Positions 35,976 to 44,771 of a stretch of DNA of 64,000 bases are shown here, piece after piece. The notes beneath the pieces are model-generated. The model had not been told where the DNA came from. It saw nothing but the letters and a program-made list of their open reading frames with translations, and did no database searches. Origin of the DNA: Burkholderiales bacterium (GTDB lineage Bacteria > Pseudomonadota > Gammaproteobacteria > Burkholderiales > SG8-39); assembly GCA_017880775.1 (NCBI GenBank), contig JADGRQ010000015.1, forward strand, positions 1 through 64,000, read 5' to 3'. The stretch's first letter is position 1, and each line of letters begins with the position of its first letter. The position numbers were made by a program, and so were the translations under genes.

Positions 35976-36851
35976 TTAAAAACCGTACTCGATCCCGCCT
36001 GCGCGAAACGTCGCGCGCGCGCGCCGCGCCGAATGGCATTGCATGTTGACCGCCACCGGGTTCATCGTGATATGGGTCGCCGCGGTTTCCACGTGCACCG
36101 CGAATGCGGTCGAATCCCCGCCCAGCCCCTGCGGGCCGACGCCCAGGCCGTTCACCGCGGCGCTCAATTCCGCTTCGAGCTTCGCGCCCTCGGGATCGGC
36201 GCACTGCGAGCCGAGCGCTCGCGTCGCCGCGACCTTGGCCAGATGCACGCACAGGTCGGCGGTGCCGCCCACGCCCACGCCGACGATGGTCGGCGGGCAG
36301 GTCTTGCCGCCCGCCTCGAGCACGCAATCGACGACGAAGGTCTTGATCGCGTCCACGCCCTCGGCCGGGATCGCCATCTTCAGCCAGGAGTTGTTTTCCG
36401 AACCCGAGCCCTTCGGCACCATCTCGATCTCGAGCGTCTCGGGCGTATCGGTGAAATCGATATGGATCACCGGCACGTGCCGTCCGCTCGAATCGTGCTC
36501 GTTCACGCGCGTGGTCGGATGCACGATCGACGACCGGAACGAATACTCGCGCGTCGCGCGCTGGCAGCCGCGCCGTATCGCTTCCTTCATCTCCACGCCG
36601 TTCATTTCCACGCCACGGCCGATCCACACGTTGTAGATCGGGATGCCGGTGTCCTGGCACAGCAGGTTGTCGGTGTGCTCGGCCACACTGATGTTGGTGA
36701 TCATCGTGCCGAGCACGCGCTTCGCGGTCGCATCGGTCTCGCGCGCATTGAGCGCCGCCATCCCGGTCTTGATGTCCGGCGGCAGCAGCTTGAGGGCGCG
36801 GATGTAGAGTTCCTTGGCCGCTTCCTCGACCTCGCGCGGATCGATGCGCAT
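35976..36851 (-). CDS. Class I fumarase / L(+)-tartrate dehydratase, alpha subunit
   Basis: A 291-residue catalytic subunit with the three Cys that hold a [4Fe-4S] cluster (CQDTGIPIYNV, GKTCPPTIVGVG and MQCHSARR), plus GSGSENNSW and GVGVGGTADLC. It matches TtdA and the N-terminal half of FumA. It is placed directly after a Bug receptor gene (4 bases) and before its beta subunit (7 bases). In the operon it could produce malate, which malic enzyme then uses. Confidence 0.94.
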   Translation of the reverse strand: MRIDPREVEEAAKELYIRALKLLPPDIKTGMAALNARETDATAKRVLGTMITNISVAEHTDNLLCQDTGIPIYNVWIGRGVEMNGVEMKEAIRRGCQRATREYSFRSSIVHPTTRVNEHDSSGRHVPVIHIDFTDTPETLEIEMVPKGSGSENNSWLKMAIPAEGVDAIKTFVVDCVLEAGGKTCPPTIVGVGVGGTADLCVHLAKVAATRALGSQCADPEGAKLEAELSAAVNGLGVGPQGLGGDSTAFAVHVETAATHITMNPVAVNMQCHSARRARATFRAGGIEYGF

Positions 36852-36855
36852 CGAA

Positions 36856-37821
36856 TTACCTGACCGAGATCTTCCGCTCGCGCACGACGCGCGCCCAGAG
36901 CTGCGTCTCTTCCTTCATCGCCTTGCCGAAAGCCTCGGGCGAGTTGCCGACCGGTGCCAGGCCCTGCACGTAGAAGCGCGCCTTGAACTCGGTGCTCTCG
37001 AGCGCTTTCTTCGTATCCAGGTAGACCTTCTGGATGATGTTTTTCGGCGTGCCGGCCGGCGCGACGATGCCGAACCACCCCGAGTTCTCGAATCCGGGCA
37101 GCGTCTGCGCGACGGGCGGCACGCCCGGCAGCTGTGGCGCCTCGGTCTTGCTGGTGACACCGAGCGCGCGCAGCCGCCCGCCGGTGATATGGCTGATTGC
37201 GGCGGCGAGATTGGTCACTGCGAACGTGGTCTCCCCGCCGATCAACCCGACCAGCGCGGGACCTTCGCCTTTGTAGGGAATCGCAAGCGCGTCGATCTTC
37301 GCGGAATTGACGAAGTTTTCCGCCGCGAGATGCGTCTGCGACCCAATTCCCGCATGCCCAAAGGTTAATTTTCCGGGCTGGTCCTTCGCCGCCTCGACCA
37401 GTTCTTTCACCGACTTGTAGGGGGAGTTGGCCGGCACGACAACGACCTGGGGGCCGCTGACCACGTTGGTCACCGGTACGAAGTCCTTTTCCGGGTCATA
37501 GTTCATTTTCGCGTAGATGTGCTGGTTCGCCGTCATCACCGATCCGGACGGAAAGAACAGCGTGTAGCCGTCGGGCGAGGCGCGCGCGGCTTCCGCCGCG
37601 CCGACGCCGCCGCCCGCGCCGCCGCGATTCTCGATCACCACCGATTGCCCCCACATTTCGGAGAGCTTCTGCCCGATCATGCGCGCGGAAATGTCGGTCG
37701 CGCCGCCCGGCGGGAACGGAACGATGAATTTCACCGGTTTCGACGGCCAGCCCTGCGCGCCTGCGGCAGCCGCCCACGCGAACGCGATGATCGCGACGAT
37801 CGACTTGAACGACCTCATCAC
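36856..37821 (-). CDS. Bug/TctC-type periplasmic receptor
   Basis: A 321-residue receptor with a Sec signal ending near AAAGAQG, then WPSKPVKFIVPFPPGGATDISAR. Diagnostic segments include GQSVVIENRGGAGGGVGA, PDGYTLFFPS and APAGTPKNII. The ATG at 37821 follows AAGGAGGCGGTG. It is within the catabolic operon and may sense or deliver the operon's substrate. The TAXI-TRAP system in the same operon probably provides the membrane transport step. Confidence 0.93.
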   Translation of the reverse strand: MMRSFKSIVAIIAFAWAAAAGAQGWPSKPVKFIVPFPPGGATDISARMIGQKLSEMWGQSVVIENRGGAGGGVGAAEAARASPDGYTLFFPSGSVMTANQHIYAKMNYDPEKDFVPVTNVVSGPQVVVVPANSPYKSVKELVEAAKDQPGKLTFGHAGIGSQTHLAAENFVNSAKIDALAIPYKGEGPALVGLIGGETTFAVTNLAAAISHITGGRLRALGVTSKTEAPQLPGVPPVAQTLPGFENSGWFGIVAPAGTPKNIIQKVYLDTKKALESTEFKARFYVQGLAPVGNSPEAFGKAMKEETQLWARVVRERKISVR

Positions 37822-37854
37822 CGCCTCCTTGTAGTTATGGGTCGCATTCTATCC

Positions 37855-38187
37855 TCACAACGCGAGGGCAAACGCGAGTCCTGCGGCAAGCGCAAACGCA
37901 GCGGCGACGGCAGCGAGGGTCTTGTGCCAGTCCCGCCAGGGCAGGAATTCGAGCGCCAGCACGCGCAGGCCCCCGGCGAGGTGCGCGGCGAGCAACACCA
38001 CCAGTCCCCACATGCCGATATGAAATAGCGGCTGATCGGTCCAGCGCAGGAACGCTTCGAGCTTCGCCGCAGCTTCCAGCGCCTGGCCAAGCGCCCAGAA
38101 ATGCAGCGGCAGGAACAGCGCGAGCGCAATGCCCGAAATCCGATGCACGAGGAACGCCCACCATCCCGGATGGTTGCGCCCGCGCAT
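37855..38187 (-). CDS. Succinate dehydrogenase/fumarate reductase cytochrome b556-like anchor (SdhC-like)
   Basis: A 110-residue, three-helix membrane protein. HRISGIALALFLPLHFWAL is the SdhC signature, and His residues in PLFHIGMW and AAHLAGGLRVL could ligate heme b and line the quinone site. The start shares one base with the stop of the second anchor gene (TGATG). With the FeS subunit and flavoprotein it forms a membrane-bound complex passing electrons between a succinate-like substrate and quinone. Confidence 0.88.
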   Translation of the reverse strand: MRGRNHPGWWAFLVHRISGIALALFLPLHFWALGQALEAAAKLEAFLRWTDQPLFHIGMWGLVVLLAAHLAGGLRVLALEFLPWRDWHKTLAAVAAAFALAAGLAFALAL

Positions 38188-38534
38188 CAGGTCAACGCGC
38201 CCGTCACCGCCAGCACCGCGCGCATGCCGGCCCACGCGAGGAGCGCAGCGAACAGCCACATCGCGGCATCGCAGCCGCGGCCGCGCCAGGCAGCCCATTC
38301 ACGCAGGACGGTGCGCAAGCCGATCGGCGCATGCACCGCGCAGGCGAGCACGAACAGCGAATAAAACGCGAGCCAACCAGGGTTGCCCCTCGTACGACCG
38401 AGAATCTCGGCCGCGGAGATTCCGCCGCGCATCGCGTAGATTATGGTCGCGAGGTGCACCACTACGCACAGCGCAAGCACCACCGCGCTCGCGCGCTGCG
38501 CGACCCACAGCAACGTCTGCGAGCGTGGGCTCAT
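38187..38534 (-). CDS. Succinate dehydrogenase/fumarate reductase second membrane anchor
   Basis: A 115-residue, three-helix membrane protein with His residues in the first two helices (VVHLATI and CAVHAPIGLR) placed as heme ligands in SdhD/FrdC-type anchors. It overlaps the iron-sulfur gene upstream (ATGA) and the SdhC-like gene downstream (TGATG), so the three genes are translationally coupled. It is a two-anchor, heme-containing arrangement. Confidence 0.85.
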   Translation of the reverse strand: MSPRSQTLLWVAQRASAVVLALCVVVHLATIIYAMRGGISAAEILGRTRGNPGWLAFYSLFVLACAVHAPIGLRTVLREWAAWRGRGCDAAMWLFAALLAWAGMRAVLAVTGALT

Positions 38535-39283
38535 AGCGTACCCTTCAGCGCAGCCAGCGCCACAGCGCGCTTCAAGCCCGCGATGCCGGCAGTCGGGGAC
38601 AGCTGCTTCGGGCAGCGCTCGGTGCAGGACAAGTGCGTGTGGCACGAGGCACAGCCGGCGTCGCCCGATACCGCGCGCAGCCGCTCGAGGCCGGCGGTGT
38701 CGCGCACGTCGTTCACCAGCGTCCAGGCGCGCAGCAGCGCGGCAGGGCCGAGGTAGTCCGGGTTCCACGCCACGCTATCGCAGGCGCTGTAGCACACGCC
38801 GCAGCCGATGCACTCGATGCCGGATTCAACCTGTTGCCGCTCGGTGCTCGCCGGCGCGACCCGCGCGAACTCGTCGTGCCGCGTATTTCCACCGTCAAAA
38901 CGCCCCCTGGAACGCGCCCATTTGTCGAAAAACTCGCGCATGTCGGCAACCAGATCGCGGATCACCGGCAGGTTGGAGAGCGGCGCGATCTCGAGCCGCC
39001 CGTCGCCAGCGACCTTGTCCACATGGGTGCGGCAGGTCCAGCGCGGAACGCCGTTCACGGTCATCGCGCACGAGCCGCACATGCCGACGCGGCAGGCGTA
39101 GCGGTAGGCAAGCGTCGCGTCCAGGCTGCGCTGGATATGCATGACCACGTCGAGCACCGTCTGGGTGGCGTGGCGGGGAACTTCGAACGGCTGGAATTCG
39201 CCGTCCGCGTGTCCACGCCAGACCCGGACCAGGAGCTGCGGGGGGTCTGAGGGGGGCGCAGCCCCCTTCTCACGCCGGCTCAC
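38531..39283 (-). CDS. Fumarate reductase/succinate dehydrogenase iron-sulfur subunit
   Basis: A 250-residue electron-transfer subunit. The N-terminal ferredoxin domain has CRVGMCGSC and a distal Cys (RWTC) for [2Fe-2S]. The C-terminal domain has [11 protein letters not shown] for [4Fe-4S] and [15 protein letters not shown] for the [3Fe-4S]/[4Fe-4S] site. GTG at 39283 overlaps the stop of the upstream lyase gene (GTGA). The first ~14 residues ([12 protein letters not shown]) are encoded by a GC-rich palindrome and look like an inserted repeat; the conserved start is at LLVRVWRG. Confidence 0.92.
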   Translation of the reverse strand: MSRREKGAAPPSDPPQLLVRVWRGHADGEFQPFEVPRHATQTVLDVVMHIQRSLDATLAYRYACRVGMCGSCAMTVNGVPRWTCRTHVDKVAGDGRLEIAPLSNLPVIRDLVADMREFFDKWARSRGRFDGGNTRHDEFARVAPASTERQQVESGIECIGCGVCYSACDSVAWNPDYLGPAALLRAWTLVNDVRDTAGLERLRAVSGDAGCASCHTHLSCTERCPKQLSPTAGIAGLKRAVALAALKGTL

Positions 39284-40455
39284 GCGCTCTCGTACAACCT
39301 CGTCAATACGAACTCGCGGTGGCCAAGCGCTTCGGCCGCGGTGAATCGGCCGTTGGCAGTCCGGAACATGCATTCGAGCAGCTTGTCTCCCGCCTCGTCC
39401 GGCGACATCTCCCGTCGCAGCAGGCCGGAGACGTCTACGTCGATATGCTCGCTCATCGTGCGCACGGTGCGCGGATTTGCGGACAGCTTGATCACCGGGA
39501 GGATCGGGTTGCCGATCACGTTGCCCTGGCCGGTGGGAAACAAGTGCACAACAAATCCGGCTGCGGCCAACAGCGTCACCATCTCGGCCGCGGCGGAAGA
39601 GGAATCCATGAACCACAGACCCGGGCCGGTCGGCACCTCCGCCTTGTCGATCACGCCGTCGACCAGGCATTTGCGCCCGATCTTCTGGATGTTGCCGAGC
39701 GCCTTTTCCTCGATCGTGGTGAGCCCGCCGAGGATGTTTCCCTTGGTCGGCTGCGAATCCATCAGGTCGGTGGTCCGGTGGTGGTTGATGATGTCCTGGT
39801 AGCGGTCGAACATGAACTGGAACTTTTTGCGCACCTCATCCGTGCGGCAGCGCGCCGCAACCAGATGTTCCCCGCCCGTCAATTCGGTGGTCTCGCCGAA
39901 CACCAGCGTCACGCCGTGCGGATAGAGCTTGTCGAAAGCATTGCCGACGGTGGGATTCGAACCGCACCCCGAAGTCGTGTCGGACTCACCGCACTTGGTG
40001 GACACCCAGAGGTCCTTCAGCGGGCGTTCCTCGCGGCGCAGTTCGGATGCCCACTGCACGTATTCCTTCGCCGCTTTCGACGCGCGCATGATGGTGTCAT
40101 GATCGCCGTGCTGCTCGATGCCGAACCAGGACACCGGCTTGCCGGTCGCGCTGATGCCGTCGGCGACTTTCTTCGCCCAGCCGTCCTCGATGCAGATCAC
40201 CACGACGGCGGCGACGTTCGGGTTGCAGCCGGTGCCGATCAGGGTGCGGAAATGCAGATCCAGGTCGGCGCCGAACTGCAGCCGTCCGTAGGGGTGCGGC
40301 AGCGCCAGAGCGCCCTTGATGTTGTTCGCGACCGCCTCGGCGGCTGCGTTCGACAGGTCGTCGACCGGCAGGATAATGACGTGGTTGCGCACGCCGACGC
40401 GGCCGTTCTCGCGCTTGTAGCCCCAGAAAGTTGCTTTTGAAAGATCCATCGCCAT
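39280..40455 (-). CDS. UxaA-family lyase large subunit (SuyB / altronate-galactarate dehydratase C-terminal type)
   Basis: A 391-residue catalytic subunit of the UxaA/GarD/SuyB superfamily. These are metal-dependent lyases that eliminate water or sulfite from hydroxy- or sulfo-acids. [52 protein letters not shown] and [15 protein letters not shown] are characteristic. GTG at 40464 (GTGA overlap with the small subunit), ATG at 40455 or ATG at 40449 can start it. The pairing with a separate small subunit resembles (R)-sulfolactate sulfo-lyase SuyAB, but altronate- or galactarate-like substrates are equally possible. Confidence 0.88.
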   Translation of the reverse strand: MAMDLSKATFWGYKRENGRVGVRNHVIILPVDDLSNAAAEAVANNIKGALALPHPYGRLQFGADLDLHFRTLIGTGCNPNVAAVVVICIEDGWAKKVADGISATGKPVSWFGIEQHGDHDTIMRASKAAKEYVQWASELRREERPLKDLWVSTKCGESDTTSGCGSNPTVGNAFDKLYPHGVTLVFGETTELTGGEHLVAARCRTDEVRKKFQFMFDRYQDIINHHRTTDLMDSQPTKGNILGGLTTIEEKALGNIQKIGRKCLVDGVIDKAEVPTGPGLWFMDSSSAAAEMVTLLAAAGFVVHLFPTGQGNVIGNPILPVIKLSANPRTVRTMSEHIDVDVSGLLRREMSPDEAGDKLLECMFRTANGRFTAAEALGHREFVLTRLYESA

Positions 40456-40460
40456 GGGAT

Positions 40461-40742
40461 TCACCAACGCTTGGTCTTGATGTTGTGGACATGGGCGTGC
40501 TCGCCCGGCTTGATCGCCGCAACCGTGCGGCCAATATCGACGCCGTACTTGATCACGGTGTCGTCGTTCTTCAGCTCCTTGATCGCCAACTTGTGGCCGA
40601 TGGGGATGTCGCTCCTCGCCTGGAAGCGGATCTCCTTGTCCTGGTCCATGATCCAGCCGGTCAGTTCCTGCCCGGCCTTCACGCCCTCGACCACGACGAC
40701 GCCGACCGAATCGCTCTCGTCGTGCACCACGAAATGAATCAT
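40461..40742 (-). CDS. UxaA-family lyase small subunit (SuyA-like, SAF domain)
   Basis: A 93-residue SAF-fold protein matching the N-terminal domain of altronate dehydratase and the SuyA subunit of sulfolactate sulfo-lyase ([57 protein letters not shown]). It is the first gene of the fifteen-gene minus-strand operon and precedes its large subunit directly. The region between it and the divergent PhoD-type gene (about 90 bases) must hold the operon promoter; no operator is recognised. Confidence 0.9.
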   Translation of the reverse strand: MIHFVVHDESDSVGVVVVEGVKAGQELTGWIMDQDKEIRFQARSDIPIGHKLAIKELKNDDTVIKYGVDIGRTVAAIKPGEHAHVHNIKTKRW

Positions 40743-40834
40743 TGCCGTTCTCCTTGCGCGGGGAGAAGCGAGTCTAGTCCCGCGACCGGCGAATGTCAGC
40801 AATCCGTGACCCGGATGCGCTACAGTTTCGATAC

Positions 40835-42379
40835 ATGCAGAATCGACGCAGTTTCCTGAGGGCACTCGCTGCGCTGGGCGCCGCAGCCGCGACGCCCGTG
40901 CGCGCGCAACCCCGTCCGCGCTTCGCCAAAGACCCCTTCTCGCTCGGCGTCGCCTCGGGCTACCCGCGGCCTGACGGGGCGGTCATCTGGACGCGGCTCG
41001 CGCCCGACCCGACCCGCGGCGACGGCGGCCTCGATCCGGCGGTGATTCCGGTGCGCTGGGAAGTCGCGCGCGACGAGCGCTTCTCCTCGATCGCCGCAGA
41101 GGGCACGGTACAGGCAGCGCCGGAGTGGGCACACTCGGTACACGTGGAGTTGAACGGCCTCGATCCGGACCACGGGTACTCGTACCGCTTTTTATCCGGC
41201 GAAGCGGCGAGCCCCGCCGGCCGCCTGCGCACCGCGCCCGCGTTCGATTCTGCGCCTGCGCGCCTGCGCTTCGCGTTCGCCTCCTGCCAGCAGTACGAGC
41301 AAGGGTATTTCGCCGCCTATCGCCACATGGCCGCCACCGACCTCGACCTGGTCGTATTCCTCGGCGACTACATCTACGAATCCTCGTGGGGGCGCGAGCA
41401 CGTGCGCAAGCACAACGCTCCCGAGCCTTACACGCTGGAGGACTATCGAGCGCGCTACGCGCTATACAAGGGCGACACGGACCTGCAGGCGGCGCACCAG
41501 GCGTTCCCGTGGATTGTCACCTGGGACGACCACGAGGTCGACAACGATTACGCGAACGACCGGCCCGAAGACGGCATGCCGCGCGAGCAGTTTCTGGCGC
41601 GCCGCGCCGCTGCGTACAAGGCGTATTACGAGCACATGCCGCTGCCCGGGGCCATGCGCCCCGACGGGCCGGACATGCGCATTTACACGAAACTTGCATG
41701 GGGGAGACTCGCGAACTTCTACCTCCTCGACGACCGGCAATACCGCGCGCACCAGGTCTGCCCGAAGTATGCCGGCGGGTCGACCGTGGTCGATCCGGCC
41801 CAGTGCGCCGAGATCGGCGCCCCGCAGCGCAGCATGCTCGGTTCCGCACAGGAAGCGTGGCTCGATCGCGAGTTCGCCGCCACTCGCGCAGCATGGAACA
41901 TCCTTGCGCAGCAGACGCTGATGGCGCAACTCGACCGCAAGCCGGGTGAAGGCCAGCAGTTCTGGACCGACGGCTGGGACGGCTACCCCGCGGCGCGGCG
42001 CAAGCTGCTCGAATCGATCGCGGCTAAAAAGGTCGCAAATCCGGTGGTGATCGGCGGCGACGTGCACATGCACTGGGTGGCCGACCTGATGCCCGACTTC
42101 GATGACCCGAAATCACCGGTCGTGGCGAGCGAATTCGTCGGCACCTCGATCACGTCGCAGGCCGCGACCCAGAAAAGCGTCGATGCGATCCTGCCGGAAA
42201 ACCCGCATATCAGATACGGGCGCAGCGACAAACGCGGCTACGTGCGCGCGGAGATCGGCGGCGGGCGTTTCAGTGCCGAGCTGATTGGAATGGAAACCGT
42301 GAAGCGCCCGGAATCCGGCGCAAGCGTGCTTGCGCGCTTCGTGGTGGAGGACGGCAAGCCCGGCGCGCAGCGCGGCTAG
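40835..42379 (+). CDS. PhoD-type alkaline phosphatase/phosphodiesterase
   Basis: A 514-residue secreted metallophosphatase with a Tat signal (NRRSFLRALAALGAAAATPVRA), typical for PhoD. The body has an N-terminal beta-sandwich domain (FSLGVASGYPRPDGAVIWTRL) and the catalytic metallophosphatase domain with FLGDYIYE, WDDHEVDNDYAND and GGDVHMHW. The ATG at 40835 gives a standard Tat start; an upstream ATG at 40793 is less likely. It is divergent from the catabolic operon. Confidence 0.92.
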   Translation: MQNRRSFLRALAALGAAAATPVRAQPRPRFAKDPFSLGVASGYPRPDGAVIWTRLAPDPTRGDGGLDPAVIPVRWEVARDERFSSIAAEGTVQAAPEWAHSVHVELNGLDPDHGYSYRFLSGEAASPAGRLRTAPAFDSAPARLRFAFASCQQYEQGYFAAYRHMAATDLDLVVFLGDYIYESSWGREHVRKHNAPEPYTLEDYRARYALYKGDTDLQAAHQAFPWIVTWDDHEVDNDYANDRPEDGMPREQFLARRAAAYKAYYEHMPLPGAMRPDGPDMRIYTKLAWGRLANFYLLDDRQYRAHQVCPKYAGGSTVVDPAQCAEIGAPQRSMLGSAQEAWLDREFAATRAAWNILAQQTLMAQLDRKPGEGQQFWTDGWDGYPAARRKLLESIAAKKVANPVVIGGDVHMHWVADLMPDFDDPKSPVVASEFVGTSITSQAATQKSVDAILPENPHIRYGRSDKRGYVRAEIGGGRFSAELIGMETVKRPESGASVLARFVVEDGKPGAQRG

Positions 42380-42426
42380 ATCGGGATTCGTAGAATCCCT
42401 ACGGTCTGCGCATGGAGGCCGACTGA

Positions 42427-44016
42427 ATGAGACAGACACTGAGCGCGCCGCGCGGCATGGTGAGCGCGCCGCACCACCTCGCGGCCCAAGCAGGGCTAGC
42501 AGTGCTGCGCGAGGGCGGCAATGCCATCGAGGCGATGGTGGCGGCGGCTTCGACCATCGCTGTGGTTTATCCGCACATGAACAGCATCGGCGGCGACGGC
42601 TTCTGGCTGGTGAGCGAGCAGGGGAAGCCGCCACTCGCAATCGATGCGGGCGGGCGTTCGGCGGCGCTCGCCTCGATCGGCTTCTACCGCGCGCGCGACT
42701 GCAGCGCCATCCCGTCGCGCGGGCCGCTTGCCGCGAACACGGTGGCGGGCGCGATATCAGGTTGGCAGTCGGCGCTCGAGTTGAGCAGCCGCTGGGGCGG
42801 GCGTCTGCCGCTCGCGCGGCTGCTCGCCGATGCTCGGTGGTATGCGAGGAACGGCGCGCCGGTCACCCGCAGCCAGCATGTGTTTACTGCCAGGTTTCTG
42901 GAAGAACTCGCGCCCCAGCCGGGTTTTTCCGCCCAGTATCTGGACCACGGATCGGTGCCGCAGCCGGAAAGCCTGCGGCGCTATCCGGCCCTCGCAAACA
43001 CCCTGGAGCGGCTGTCCGCCGCCGGACTGGACGATTTTTACCGCGGCGAACTCGCCGCTTCGATGGCGGTGGAACTGGAGCGCGTGGGGAGCCCGTTGCG
43101 CCGCGATGACCTCGCGCGGCATCGCGCACTTCAGGTGCAACCGCTCTCGGTCGATCTGGAATGCGGCACGCTGTACAACATGACGCCGCCCACCCAGGGC
43201 CTGGCTTCGCTGATGATCCTAGGCATTTTCGAGCGACTTGGCTGCGAGTACGCCGATGGCTTCGAGCACCTCCACGGAATCGTGGAGTCCACCAAACAGG
43301 CGTTTCTGGTGCGCAACCGCTACTTGTGCGACCCGGACTCGATGAAAGTGAATCCGGTCGAATTCCTTGCCCCCGCCGCGCTGGATCGGATGGCGGCTGC
43401 CATCGATCGCAACCGGGCGCGGCCATGGCCGGAGCCGGCGGCCAGGGGTGACACGGTCTGGATGGGCGTATGCGACAGCGAGGGACGCATGGCCAGCTAC
43501 ATCCAGAGCGTCTACTGGGAATTCGGCTCGGGCGTAGTGTTGTCCGATACCGGCGTGACATGGCAAAACCGCGGCTCGAGTTTCCTGCTCGATGCGAGCT
43601 CGCACATCGGGCTCGCACCGGGTCGCAAACCGTTTCACACCTTGAGCCCGGCCCACGCCAGGCTGCGGGACGGTCGCATGATGGTGTACGGGACCATGGG
43701 AGGCGATGGACAGCCGCAGACCCAGGCCGCGGTATTCTCGCGCTACGCGCTGTTCGGCAAGCCGCTGCAGCAGGCGGTCTCGGCGCCGCGCTGGCTGCTG
43801 GGGCGTACCTGGGGACAGGAAAGCGTCACGCTCAAGCTGGAGGGGCGTATCGATCCGCAGGTGGTGGAAGCGCTGCGCAGGGCCGGGCACGATATTGAAG
43901 TGCTCGAGGACTGGTCCGACAGCATGGGCCATGCCGGCGCGATCGTGCTGCATCCCAACGGGCTGATCACTGGCGCCGCCGACCCGCGCTCCGACGGCTC
44001 GGTGGCGGGCTGTTGA
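42427..44016 (+). CDS. Gamma-glutamyltransferase-like N-terminal nucleophile hydrolase (no signal peptide)
   Basis: A 529-residue GGT-family precursor. The N-terminal part MVSAPHHLAAQAGLAVLREGGNAIEAMVAAAS is canonical. The autocatalytic nucleophile is probably T343 in GDTVWMGVCDSEG, followed by the small-subunit motifs SSFLLDASSH and GTMGGDGQPQTQAAVFSRY. There is no signal peptide, unlike E. coli Ggt, so it is probably cytosolic. Such short forms (YwrD-like) often hydrolyse gamma-glutamyl compounds or act as cephalosporin acylases. Substrate unknown. Confidence 0.88.
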   Translation: MRQTLSAPRGMVSAPHHLAAQAGLAVLREGGNAIEAMVAAASTIAVVYPHMNSIGGDGFWLVSEQGKPPLAIDAGGRSAALASIGFYRARDCSAIPSRGPLAANTVAGAISGWQSALELSSRWGGRLPLARLLADARWYARNGAPVTRSQHVFTARFLEELAPQPGFSAQYLDHGSVPQPESLRRYPALANTLERLSAAGLDDFYRGELAASMAVELERVGSPLRRDDLARHRALQVQPLSVDLECGTLYNMTPPTQGLASLMILGIFERLGCEYADGFEHLHGIVESTKQAFLVRNRYLCDPDSMKVNPVEFLAPAALDRMAAAIDRNRARPWPEPAARGDTVWMGVCDSEGRMASYIQSVYWEFGSGVVLSDTGVTWQNRGSSFLLDASSHIGLAPGRKPFHTLSPAHARLRDGRMMVYGTMGGDGQPQTQAAVFSRYALFGKPLQQAVSAPRWLLGRTWGQESVTLKLEGRIDPQVVEALRRAGHDIEVLEDWSDSMGHAGAIVLHPNGLITGAADPRSDGSVAGC

Positions 44017-44052
44017 AGCTCAGGCAAGCGCAAGATGCGTTCCCCGCGCTGA

Positions 44053-44730
44053 ATGAACGTGCCACTCGCAGTAACGCGCCAAGCCTGCACGGCGGCCATC
44101 TTCGACTTCGAGGGTACGCTGGTCGATTTTCAGTGGCAGCTCGAGCCGGCCGAAGCCGAGCTGCGCCGTGCGTTCGCCGAACTCGGCTTCGACGGCGGCG
44201 AATTCACCCACGGCAATTACGCGAGCATGTGGAACGCCGCCGCCGATCTGCTCGCGCGGCAGGGGCGCATGGCCGAGCTGCGTCAGGCGCTGTGTCCTGT
44301 CTACGACCGCTGGGATTTCGACGCGCTGACCCGATGGGCGCCGCGACCGGGGGCGGCGGAGCTGCTGCGCGGGCTCGTGGCCGGGGGTTCGCGCGTGGGT
44401 ATGGTCAGCAACGTGGGACGCCGGGCGCTCACCGAAGCTCTGAACCGTTTCGACTTTACCCGCTGGCTGTCGCCGGTCGTAACCCGCGACGAGGTGACCT
44501 GCATGAAGCCCAGAGCGGAGGGTATCTTGCGGGTGCTCGCGGATTGGCAGGTCGCGCCCGGTGACGTGCTGTTCATCGGTGACAGTCGAGCCGACGTGTT
44601 TGGCGCGCGGGCGGCCGGAATGCCGGTGGCCATCATTCGGGGAGGGGAGTGTGACGAAGCCGCCTTCGCCGACGCCCCGCCCAACCACATGATTTCGCGG
44701 CTGGACGAGCTCGCCGGGCTGATTCGCTGA
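44053..44730 (+). CDS. HAD family hydrolase
   Basis: A 225-residue haloacid-dehalogenase-like phosphatase with a helical cap after motif I. Motif I is FDFEGTL: nucleophile D18 is present but the usual second Asp is Glu (E20). Motif II is in VSNVG, motif III is the Lys in CMKPR and motif IV is FIGDSRADV. The Asp-to-Glu change may slow or alter phosphatase chemistry. It follows the GGT gene by 36 bases and could be co-transcribed. Substrate unknown. Confidence 0.88.
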   Translation: MNVPLAVTRQACTAAIFDFEGTLVDFQWQLEPAEAELRRAFAELGFDGGEFTHGNYASMWNAAADLLARQGRMAELRQALCPVYDRWDFDALTRWAPRPGAAELLRGLVAGGSRVGMVSNVGRRALTEALNRFDFTRWLSPVVTRDEVTCMKPRAEGILRVLADWQVAPGDVLFIGDSRADVFGARAAGMPVAIIRGGECDEAAFADAPPNHMISRLDELAGLIR

Positions 44731-44752
44731 TCGCGCGTACTTCGAGCAACCC

Positions 44753-44767
44753 GGGCGCAGCGCGCCC
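44753..44767. terminator. GC-rich hairpin between convergent genes
   Basis: GGGCGC-AGC-GCGCCC forms a 6-bp stem between the convergent HAD and yhaV genes. It lacks a T-run on either strand, so any termination would be weak or factor-dependent. Confidence 0.3.
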
Positions 44768-44771
44768 AGAC

